Positions 54,288 to 64,000 of a DNA stretch of 64,000 nucleotides are shown here, piece after piece; positions within the stretch are counted from its first letter, which is position 1; every line of letters begins with the position of its first letter. The notes beneath the pieces were generated by a model. That model was not told the origin of the DNA and did not search any database. It was given only the letters and a program-made list of their open reading frames with translations. This stretch comes from Pseudorasbora parva (lineage: Eukaryota > Chordata > Actinopteri > Cypriniformes > Gobionidae). The position numbers and the translations under genes are program-made. The stretch is from the NCBI RefSeq assembly GCF_024679245.1, contig NC_090188.1:41620992-41684991 (forward strand), given 5' to 3'.

Positions 54288-55334
54288 GATTAGCATATGG
54301 CTTTGTATCATTAGAAACCCTAGAGTATATTTGAATGATCGTGCTCCTCCCAGGATGAATGTAATCTGACTCCTGCAGCGTTTGTACCGTGACTCTTGCT
54401 CGGCGACTCACTCATTATATTGAACAGACACGTTCAGTTTTTAATTGTAGTGTCTGTTCTCCAACTGAACTGATTTTATGAAAGTGATTCAGTAGCGATG
54501 GCTTTGGGAGTGGCCTCATAGAGCAGCGAAGCATTCCGGGAATTGTTGTCTTTCATGAGACAAAAATACATTTTCTGTTTTTCTACATTTCTACATTTGG
54601 CTTGTTATAGCCTGACAAGCCAGACCCACATCAAGATGTTTGGTCTGGAAACTCACCATTGTCAGCTCAATCCGAGGGGCGGATAAACGGTTGTCTGTCA
54701 AACTCCCTCTGCACGCGATAGGATAGCGCTACAACCAACCAGAGCAACGAAGGTGAAACAGAGCTTGTTGACAGATTAAACATTCACTGTATCCGGTCAG
54801 CAAAACTCCGAACACATCTTTCCTTCTTAAGAATGACTTCAGTGCCGTTCTTTTTTCTTTTCTCACAGAAAAGCTTAACTCCAAGTCTTCCAGAGTCGCG
54901 GTCAGAGCTGATTCGAAAGACCGCCGTTCGCCAGTTTCTGTGTTTACTAGAAGCACGCAAACGCAACACATCCGTCATCATTATGGCCCCGCCCACCGAC
55001 TCTATACACGATGTGATTGGCCCGGCAAGAGTGAGGCGAATACAGCTCAGAAGGGTATTGAGAGTTCCTAGACGACACTCACGGGCAGATTAGATTTGCT
55101 GCCGCTTGAGTGCGTCTAGATTTCTAGGCTAGGCTCGTTAGCCTCTGGGCAAGAAAAAGCCTCCGCTGACACAAAATGACTATATTTGTGTCATCGGGGG
55201 CTTTTTTCCACACATAAAATACATAAATCTCTCCTCTCAGGGGGATATGAGGTGGTGAGCACCATCATTTGTATATACTACTGGGTTTCTACTGATATAA
55301 AGCTTAATGCTAAATCACTGAAGTAACCCTTTAA
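54288..55334. mobile_element. two opposed fragments of the 23079-type element around a nested MITE
   Basis: 54288-54607 matches the 23079-23861 element in forward orientation (GATTAGCATATGGCTTTGTA and TCATTATATTGAACAGACAC shared), with internal deletions. 55141-55334 matches its left end in reverse and finishes CACTGAAGTAACCCTTTAA. A RecQ-like MITE lies between them. Confidence 0.75.
54608..55131. mobile_element. 524-bp RecQ-like MITE with 9-bp target duplication
   Basis: It has the same ends as 6118-6639 (TAGCCTGACAAGCC and TTTCTAGGCTA). It is flanked by GGCTTGTTA (54599-54607) and GGCTCGTTA (55132-55140), a 9-bp duplication with one mismatch. The minus strand keeps DLELSFSVRKEKRTALKS, but the Walker A region reads LLTGYSECLI, so the nucleotide-binding motif is destroyed. 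Confidence 0.85.
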
Positions 55335-55884
55335 CAAAAGCATATGCCTTTGAGTTTGGACTCCATCGTAAGTGCAGTGCTTTACCAGGCTAGTTTACGA
55401 TCTCAGAAAGGCCATACTGTACATACGGAGCGGTTATGTGATGCAAATGTAAAAATGTAAATCATATGACATAATACCATAGTGTTGTGCAAGGAACAAA
55501 TTTGTCTTTATTAATCAGTAAAATCCATTTGATTACTTCACCTTCAGTAGTATTTAGAGCAACATTTGAGACACCAAAATAAAAAACAATAATACTAACA
55601 AAGTACACATTCTTCCAGTTATTATGTGTGCTTCTTCACTCTAATGAAGCACCAGCTCCCTAGTGAAAAAAAGTATGCTAAGTATACTTTCAGCCAGAGT
55701 AATTATCAGTACACTTAAGTGTGTTAATGATTAGTTAACTTGAAGTGTGCTATTTTGGAACAACTCATTTTGAACTAAGTATATTTTAGTTGTAATTAAG
55801 TTGTGTTAAAGCAGTGTATTTGGTGTACTTGTATGTGCTAATTTGGAACAACTTCAAGGGCTGCCCCCAGGATAAACAAATCCC

Positions 55885-55885
<1 letters not shown>

Positions 55886-55920
<35 letters not shown>

Positions 55921-55929
55921 ACACACACA
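55886..55929. repeat. (CA)n tract next to the prkn exon 3 donor
   Basis: A ~44-bp CA tract with one G interruption. In the prkn transcript it is a UG repeat starting 17 bases after the exon 3 splice donor. Confidence 0.95.
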
Positions 55930-55945
55930 ATTCTACGGCCTTTAC

Positions 55946-56165
55946 CTGTGTGGCCAAAGGAGTCGCCCTGTCTGGATGCATCGGTCTCCAGAATGACAGC
56001 CAGGCCTTCAGATGCAGTGGTCAGACGCGAGCTACTGAGGTCAAGTCGGGTTAAGCTCTCCATGCCGCGGCCGAGCCTTCGCTGCTGGATCAGTTCAGAG
56101 CGCCGGGTCGAGGTGGACGGGGGCAGAACCACATGAACCGTGCTCTGATTGGGGAGATCGCAGCC
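55946..56165 (-). CDS. prkn: prkn exon 3: end of Ubl, linker and ACT element
   Basis: This 220-bp exon runs from acceptor TGTGACAG to donor GTAAAG. It opens with residues GCDLPNQSTVHVV, matching human parkin from residue 58, the last strand of the ubiquitin-like domain. A variable Ser/Arg-rich linker follows, then ESLTRLDLSSS, the conserved activating (ACT) element (human 101-110) that packs on RING0 after phosphorylation. The serine equivalent to human Ser108 is kept. Next comes GLAVILETD, also conserved. The human exon is 241 bp, so this one is seven codons shorter, all within the disordered linker. It ends one base into a codon, and exon 4 supplies the other two (GAA, Glu). A CA tract (UG in the transcript) starts 17 bases past the donor. 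Confidence 0.93.
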
Positions 56166-56572
56166 CTGTCACAGAAGAGGACATGCAGATATTTCTATCA
56201 CACACTTCAGCCTCATCAATGTTTAATATAACTATACATCAGGGATTCTCAAACTTTTTTGGTCTGTCATCATCAGTGTTGCCACAGTTACTTTGAAAAA
56301 GCAATCTGATTACTCATTACTCCTTTAAAAATTAACTTAGATACTTTACAGATTACTTGATTTTAAAAGTTACTAAGTAAGATTACAAGTTACTTTATTA
56401 GTTACATTCAGCAGTTGCTGACAACCGCTGCCGCCATAACATAGAATTGACAACCGTTTAGGCCAACACTCACTTTATTGGAAGTGCATTTTTAACAGTA
56501 ACGTCAACAATGTATCTCCCGACATTTTAATTTGAAATTAAAAAAATATTTCCTGGAAAATACCCCCCCCCC

Positions 56573-57522
<950 letters not shown>

Positions 57523-57640
57523 ACTAAGGGAAATGACTTAAAGAGTAACTCACAGTGACTTGGATAAATTATTTTAATCTGATTACTGGTTTGGAAATAG
57601 TAACGCGTTAGATTACTCGTTACTGGAAAAAAAGTAGAAA

Positions 57641-58449
57641 GATTAGAGGGATCACTGACCATCATGCACCAGCATGTCGGTTATACACTTTAGGATCTCA
57701 TGTCCTAAAGAGACATGGGTTCATGGGTTTGGGTACTCTTTTGAATAGATTAATGTGGTTGCTGTCTTCATGTAATTTAGATTTCATGATGATCCACTTT
57801 GTAATAGTTCTCACTGGTCCACTTCTGCGAAGCAATTTCTGGTGAAGACTGAGTGAAGTAACCAAATTGCTCTGAATTTAGTTTCTTTTCTTCTTCTGAG
57901 ACCATCCAGTGTCAGTGATATGAATAGTAATTCTATGGTGCTGTAGTCTCAAAAGCGCATTATGATGGGATCTTTTCATCCTGTTGTCTTTCATTTCTGT
58001 CTCCAGCATGAGGAAAGAAAGGATCAAACTTTACCGTCATAAGTACCTTCACAAATTCAAGTAATCATGCTGGCACATACGCCGCAGACCGCCGGGATTG
58101 TAGCTCAGAAGAAAAACAGGTAGAGAGAATAAACATGCCAATCACTGCAAGACACTGACAAAACGCTTGTATCTTGCAGAGAATGAAGGTAAGATAAAGG
58201 TAAAAACAGCATTGTTTGGAGAAGGCAGAAAAATGACAAAGATATCATACAGTATGAGAAGCACTTTAATCTGGGACAATTCCCTCAAGTATTCACTTGA
58301 TTGTAGAAACATAGTCCCTTAATTTGCTATCTGGATATGACTAAAGACGTATCCTTTCTAGAGATGTGGATTGTAGAAAATGTTCAGAACTTAATCATTT
58401 TCATACTCAACTTCATATCTACCAATTAGTAGGTATTCAAAATAACAGT
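57641..58449. other. intron 2 spacer, nothing recognised
   Basis: No terminal repeats or coding domain noted. Confidence 0.45.
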
Positions 58450-59131
58450 TTGTAAATATGAACAAAGAAGCCTCTGAAAATAAATCTGCATTACTAATCC
58501 TTTTGATTTTTTATTACAAAATATTAACAAAATTCAAACCTTTCACTGCAGTAAAGGAAATACAATGGGAGAACATTTCTTTACAAAATAAATGTATTTT
58601 CTCTAATACACGTTGGCCACAATTGATGGAACTCTTTCATCCAATCATTTTTTCAACCTCCTTTTCCCAAGATAACAGCTCTCTAAGAGTCTTCTTCTGT
58701 AATGCCTGATGGGTTTGGAGATCAGAGATCATTCCTCCATCCAGACTCTCTCCAGATCCTTCAGATTCCAGCTCTTCTCTTCAGTTCATCACTCATTCTC
58801 TACAGGGTTCAGGTCAGGGACTGGGACGGTCATGGCAGAAGCTTCATTTTGTGCTCAGTGACACATTGTGTGTTGATTTTGATGTTTGTTTTGGATCATT
58901 GTCCTGATGGAAGATCCAACCACAGCCCATTATAAGCAGAGGCCATCAGATTTAGATTTTTCTCCATTGGTATCTGACCAAAAAACCTAATCTCCAAACA
59001 ACATGTGGTGATGCTGTTTGATTTTTAAACTTTTACATTTTGTCTTTCTGACCCCAAGACTAATTTCTGCAATTCTCCAGCTGTAATCCTTGGAGAGTCT
59101 TTGTCCACTCAAACTCTCCTCGCCATGAATT
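58450..59131 (-). pseudogene. decayed Tc1-like transposon
   Basis: The minus strand, with several stops, gives pieces such as YSWRIAEISLG and VPVPDLNPVENE. The latter corresponds to the region of the third catalytic residue in Tc1 transposases. The sequence TCACTGCAGTAAAGGAAATA on the plus strand is typical 3' flanking DNA of a fish Tc1 family. No intact frame. Confidence 0.65.
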
Positions 59132-59589
59132 AAAGGGATAGTTCACCCAAAAATGTAAGGCAGCGGCTATTAAGTGCAAATAACATACCATTTTAGCGAT
59201 AGATAATATTTACACTGTTTTTTTACTAATACTAATATTTACTAATGTTTACTAAGTTAAAATAGTGATATAGTCTATTTACAGAATGTAAAAGTAGCAG
59301 TTCATTGCAATATGTGTAAATAGTAATTACATGCCATTAATACTTACAGACAGATACATACTATTTGCACCTCATTATTGTTGTACATTACCAGGATGCA
59401 ATAATAACAGAGTGTAATTGATTATATTTAAAGTGATTATATGTACACCCCCCCCCCCGTCCCTTCATTGACAGCCTACGCAACTACCACTTTGACACTT
59501 CAAAAAGAGACACGCTTTATTCATAAGATTAACTGATTTAACTTAAATCTTTGATCTTTTATTTAACTAACTAATGTGCTGTTTATGAA

Positions 59590-62276
59590 GGCTATATCGC
59601 TAACACCAAGCATATCTGCAGACTCTGTTGATTTTCTCCTTGACTCATTTAACTCAAAAGTTAAGAGTGTAAATGATGATATTGCTCCTCTGAAAGTCAG
59701 GAAAAAGAGAGGCAAACAAAAGGCACCATGGAGAACTCAACAGCAGTTCAAATAATGAAAAGACAATGCTGGTAATCTGAATGCATGTAGCTGAAGACAA
59801 AACTTATAGTCCATTATAACATCTATAAAGACAGCCTTCATGCTTTCAATGTGGAACTAGGCAAAGCTAGATAGACCTTCTTCTCAAATATTATAAACAG
59901 AAACATAAACAACATGCTCTTTTTGCTACTGTCAGAAGACAAACAAATCCCCCAAGTCATATTCCCAGTGAAATGCTCTCAGACAGCAGGTGCAGTGAGT
60001 TTGCTATCTACTTCTCAAAAAAAAAAAAAAAAATAATAATATCAGAAAGGCAATCAGCACTTCCTTGAGTTGCTCTGGGGTCAGTCAGATCAGACCCCAA
60101 CATCAGAAAGTTACTATGTCTCATTTTGAAGCAATTGATTTTAACATTTTAGAAGAAATGGTACAGCACCTTAAAACATCAACCTGCTTCCTTGACACAC
60201 TCCCCACTTCTTATTTCAAAAGTGTATTTAACAGTTTAGAAGCAGATCTCCTAGAAGTGGTGATCTCCTCACTTCTCTACGGGACTTTTTCAAACTCCCT
60301 TAAAACTGCAATAGTTAAGCCTCTTCTGAAAAAGAGAAATCTGGATAACTCCATACTGAGCAACTACAGACCAATCTCAAATCTCCCTTTCATATGGAAG
60401 ATCATTGAAAAAGTTGTTTTCAATCAGCTGAACAAATTATTAATCTCAAATGGATACTTTGACCATTTTCAATCTGGTTTCCAACCGCCTCACAGCACAG
60501 AGACAACACTCTTAAAGATTATAAAGGATATTCACTTAAACACTGATACAGGCAAAACATCAATTCTGGTACAACTGGACCTCAGTGCTGCATTCGACAC
60601 TGTTGACCACAACATACTTCTAGACAGGCTGGAAAACTGGGTCGGCTTTCTGGGATGGTCCTCAAATGGTTCAGATCATACTTAGAAGGGAGAGGTTATT
60701 ATGTGAGTATAGGAGACCATAAGTCTGAGTGGATGTCCATGACATGTGGAGTCCCACAAGGGTCAATTCTAGCACCACTCCTGTTTAACCTGTATATGCT
60801 GCCACTGAGCCAAATAATGAAAAAGAAGAAAATTGCTCACCACAGCTATGCTGACGACACCCAGCTCTACTTAGCACTATCACCTAATGACTACAGCCCT
60901 ATTGACTCCCTGTGCAAATGTATTGATGAAGTTAACAACTGGATGTGCCAAAACTATCTTCAGTTAAACAAAGACAAAACCGAAATCACTACATTTGGAA
61001 ACATGGATGAAATTCTCAAGCTGATCGCATATCTTGAGGCTAAAGGTCTAAAAAAAAAAAAAATCTATTCAGGAATCTTGGTGTGATTTTGGAGTCAGAC
61101 CTGAGTTTCAGTAGTCATGTCAAAGCAATAACTAAATCAGCATACTATCATCTGAAAAATATTGCAAGAATTAGATGCTTTGTTTCCAGGCCAGACTTAG
61201 AGAAACTCGTTCATGCTTTCATCACCAGTAGGGTGGACTATTGTAACGGCCTTCTCACCGGCCTTCCAAAAAAAGACCATTAGACAGCTGCAGCTCATAC
61301 AGAATGCTGCTGCCAGGATTCTGAGCAGAACCAGAAAATATGACCATATCACACCAGTCCTCAGGTCTTTACACTGGCTTCCAGTTACAGCTAGGATGGA
61401 TTTTAATGTACGATTACTTGTTTATAAATCACTCAATGACCTAGGACCACAATACATTGCCGATATGCTGATTAAATACAAACCCAACAGATCACTCAGA
61501 TCAGCAGGATCAAGTCAGTTAGAAATACCAAGAGTTCACTCAAAGCAAGGAGAGTCTGCTTTTAGCTATTATGCCAGCCGCAGCTGAACCAGCTTCCTGA
61601 ACAGATCAGATGTGCTCCAACAGTAGCCACATTCAAATCCAGACTCAAAACACATCTGTTCAGCTGTGCGTTTACTGAATGAGCTCTGTGCCACTGTACG
61701 TCAGACTGAGAGCACCTTATCACCTTATCTTACCGTAACTGTTTTAAATTACCTTTGTTCTAATCTTTGGTTATTGTTATTTTATCTATATATCATCATT
61801 TTATTCTTTTTAATTCTCTTTGCAAATTTTATATGTTCATTTGAGTTAAATATGATGAGTGAAAACTGGGTTCGAAATAGCAAGTTGGACAAAAAGGTTT
61901 GAGTGTGTGAAAATCTTTGGAAAGGTATGATGAGTGAGAATGGGTTTAACAAGAAGGTTCCTGAGTAAAAATCAGGTAATAGTGATTGAAATGGATGTTA
62001 TGAACGTGTTTGAGAAAGAAATGAATGAGAGATGATCTAATTAAGATGGTACATGTAGACTGTAAACTGAAGGATTTTTTATTTTTATTTCAGACCACTA
62101 TTGTATATTTGACCATTTTTATTTAATTTTTACTTTTTAATTATTTTTTTTTTTAAATTATCCTTGTTTGAATTTTTTTTATTCGTACACATGGTATTCT
62201 TATTTCTACTATGTTACCACATATTCACATATGTTACCACTATTTTAATTCATTTCTATGTAAAGCACTTTGAATT
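59590..62276 (+). pseudogene. L2/CR1-type LINE with frameshifted reverse transcriptase
   Basis: Pre-RT sequence appears at 59620-59750 (VNDDIAPLKVRKKRGKQKAP). The main frame at 60065-60685 carries LSNYRPISNLPFIWKIIEKV and motif A, VQLDLSAAFDTVDHN. After a shift near 60650, a second frame holds CGVPQGSILAPLLFNLYM (motif B) and HHSYADDTQLYL with the intact catalytic YADD. Further shifts fall in A-runs near 61050 and 61266. The C-terminal part (LRSLHWLPVTARMDF, LLVYKSLNDLGPQYI) ends at a stop at 61680. The 3' UTR ends TGTAAAGCACTTTGAATTTA, typical of this clade. The 5' end is truncated. The element is on the plus strand, antisense to prkn. Confidence 0.92.
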
Positions 62277-63112
62277 TAGCCTGACAAGCCAGACCCACAT
62301 CAAGATGTTTGGTCTGGAAACTCACCATTGACAGCTCAATCTGAGGGGCGGATAAACGGTTGTCTTTCAAACTCCCTCTGCACGCGATAGGATAGCGCTA
62401 CAACCAACCAGAGCAATGTGAAGCGGAGCTGGTTGATAGATTAAACTTTCGCCGTGTCCGGTCGGCAAAACTCTGAACACATCTTCCCTTTTTAAGAATG
62501 ACTTCAGTGCCGTTCTTTGTTCTTTTCTGAGAGAAAAGCTAAACTCCAAGTCTTCCAGAGTCGTGGACAAAGCTGATTCGAAAGACCGCCTGTGGCAAGC
62601 AGCGGGGCGAGGGACCGCGAGAGCGGGCCGGTGACGAGTGGTAATGAGTACCAGCTGCGTGACACACCGGTCTCGTCTCACGGCCAAGGGACGGGAGCAT
62701 AAAAGGAGGAGCGAAGGCAGCAGAGGACAAGAGAGGACCAGGCCTGGATTTATGTTATGTTTTGTTTACGTTTTATTATGTGTGTGCGGGCAGTCGTCCA
62801 TGAGGGGTTGCCCGCGGTTTTACTTTTGTTTTGTTTATTTATTTTTACATTAAATAGTTTGTTAAACGTTCGCCGGTTCCCTCCTCCTTCCTTCCCATCA
62901 AAGAACCTTGTTACACCGCCGTTCGCCAGCTTCTGTGTTTACTAGAAGCACGCAAGTGCAACTCGGTCATCGTTATGTTAAGCCCCGCCCATCGACTCTA
63001 TACACGATGTGATTGGCCTGACCAGAGTTTGGTTTTTACAGCTCAAACGTGTTTTGAGAGTTGCTAGATGACACTCGCGGCAGATTAGATTTGCTGCCGC
63101 TAGAGTTATTGA
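62277..63112. mobile_element. third RecQ-like MITE copy, broken by a solo LTR, right end lost
   Basis: It begins TAGCCTGACAAGCCAGACC directly after the LINE 3' end. The minus strand reads LEFSFSLRKEQRTALKSFL, then RVLPTGHGESLIYQPAP. The right terminus is missing after GCTGCCGCTAGAG. A 325-bp LTR interrupts it at 62591-62915. Confidence 0.85.
62591..62915 (+). mobile_element. solo LTR, 325 bp, with 5-bp duplication CCGCC
   Basis: It starts TGTGGCAAGCAGCGGGGCGA and ends AAGAACCTTGTTACA, so it has TG...CA-type ends. CCGCC is duplicated at 62586-62590 and 62916-62920, and its removal restores the sequence of the sister MITEs (GACCGCCGTTCGCC). A TATA-like AGCATAAAAGG lies at about 62696. No internal retroelement coding region is present, so it arose by LTR-LTR recombination or incomplete retention. 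5-bp duplications fit Gypsy or BEL elements. Confidence 0.92.
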
Positions 63113-63290
63113 TTGAATTGCGGTTTTGCATTGAATTAATTATTTCCATTTCCATTCCATTTAAAATATTCCTCTCAGTTTATTTCGGCTCTTTCTGAGT
63201 GTGCCTGTGATTTGAGCAAATATCCAATCATATGCAGTAAAGTTAGGGGGTGTTTAGCCGCGTTTTAAAGCCTTGCCATTTAAATATTTG
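63113..63290. mobile_element. fragment of the 8061-8918 hAT family, inverted
   Basis: TTGCGGTTTTGCATTGAATT, CTCTCAGTTTATTTCGGCTC and TTTGAGCAAATATCCA on the plus strand are the inverse of blocks at 8640-8825. Confidence 0.75.
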
Positions 63291-64000
63291 ATTAGATTTG
63301 CTTCCACAAGAATGAACATCATTGGTTCTTGCAGAAGCTCAAATGTGCTGCGTAACACGAGAATGAACCTCATTGGTTCTTGCAGAATCTAAACCAAACA
63401 AAGTGGTAGTTGCGTAAGCTCGGAATCTCTCATTTGTATTACGAAGATGAAAGAAAGTCTTACAGGTTTAGAACGACGAGTGTAAGTAATTAATGATAGC
63501 CTTTTTAATTTTGGGTGCACTAACTTTTTGAGACAATACTTAAAAAAAAAAAAAAAATCTTAAGACATATTCTCATTATTTTTATTAAACTTTAAAATAC
63601 TTTTTAATTCATGAAAATGTTTTTTAGCTGTCTATTCACACACCAATTAACATTTGGTTTTACCTCCATTTGTTGACCAGAGAATGATTTCTACCAGGAG
63701 AACAGCAAAATGTTTGATACAAATCAGATAAAAACATCCTTCCAGAGAAAAACTCTCTTACAGAGAAAATGGTTCTTCTGTCTGAAACCGTTCCCAGACA
63801 AGTGTTAATTTCTTGGTTTTAGCGAAAACAACATAGACAGAAAAAAATAAAGGCGCAAATCTCATGTTGTCCATTTTCCCCAGCAGTCCCTGAGGGTTGA
63901 TTTTTCAATGGCATAACATAAATTAAAGAAAGACCGCTCTAGGTGAACGGACACCCAGCTAAGCCTTATCACACGTTCCTGTAATAGAGGAGACTTCTAA
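63291..64000. other. intron 2, nothing recognised
   Basis: A short internal repeat (GAATGAACATCATTGGTTCT and GAATGAACCTCATTGGTTCT about 60 bp apart) is present. No gene. Confidence 0.5.

Noticed and set aside
54729..54971. Functional RecQ helicase gene
   Set aside because: The frame is short, lies wholly within a 524-bp MITE, lacks the Walker A lysine and has no downstream helicase motifs.

Overview
This is a vertebrate window, almost certainly from a ray-finned fish and most likely a cyprinid. It is AT-rich and dense in microsatellites, minisatellites and nested MITE, hAT and Tc1 transposons. The only host gene I can support is parkin (prkn/park2) on the minus strand. Five consecutive coding exons are present: exon 3 (55946-56165), exon 4 (48626-48744), exon 5 (34352-34435), exon 6 (33465-33580) and exon 7 (25189-25325), using human numbering. 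All five have GT/AG splice sites and compatible phases. Exons 5, 6 and 7 (84, 116 and 137 bp) match the human exon lengths exactly. They encode the end of the ubiquitin-like domain, the linker with the ACT element, RING0 and most of RING1 of the RBR E3 ubiquitin ligase. Exons 1-2 and 8-12 were not found, so everything else lies in prkn introns 2 to 7.

Layout. 1-25188 (intron 7): a decayed LINE, TTAA-flanked MITEs, a MITE family with 9-bp target duplications, hAT and Tc1 elements, a ~53-bp minisatellite of ~5.6 kb split by a hAT element, and a ~131-bp satellite split by a TTAA-targeting element. 25326-33464 (intron 6): a TTAA MITE, a ~1 kb repeat, a 1.1 kb hAT element with a nested small element, and a 230-bp fold-back element. 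34436-48625 (intron 4): a nested hAT element, a ~4.5 kb array of ~34-bp units inside a MITE, a hAT transposase remnant next to head-to-head telomere-like repeats, and a hAT element with a BED zinc-finger remnant. 48745-55945 (intron 3): a Tc1 remnant, long (TA)n tracts, a ~54-bp minisatellite and nested MITEs. 56166-64000 (intron 2): a composite hAT/Tc1 block, a second Tc1 remnant, a frameshifted L2-type LINE, and a MITE broken by a solo LTR.

The clearest biology beyond parkin is the record of transposition. Several insertions can be dated relative to each other, and target duplications of 8 bp (hAT), 9 bp (RecQ-like MITE), TTAA and 5 bp (solo LTR) can be read directly, some of them against an intact empty site in the same window. 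None of the transposon reading frames looks intact. I see no operon, CRISPR array, tRNA or rRNA gene, and I found no convincing undescribed gene system.
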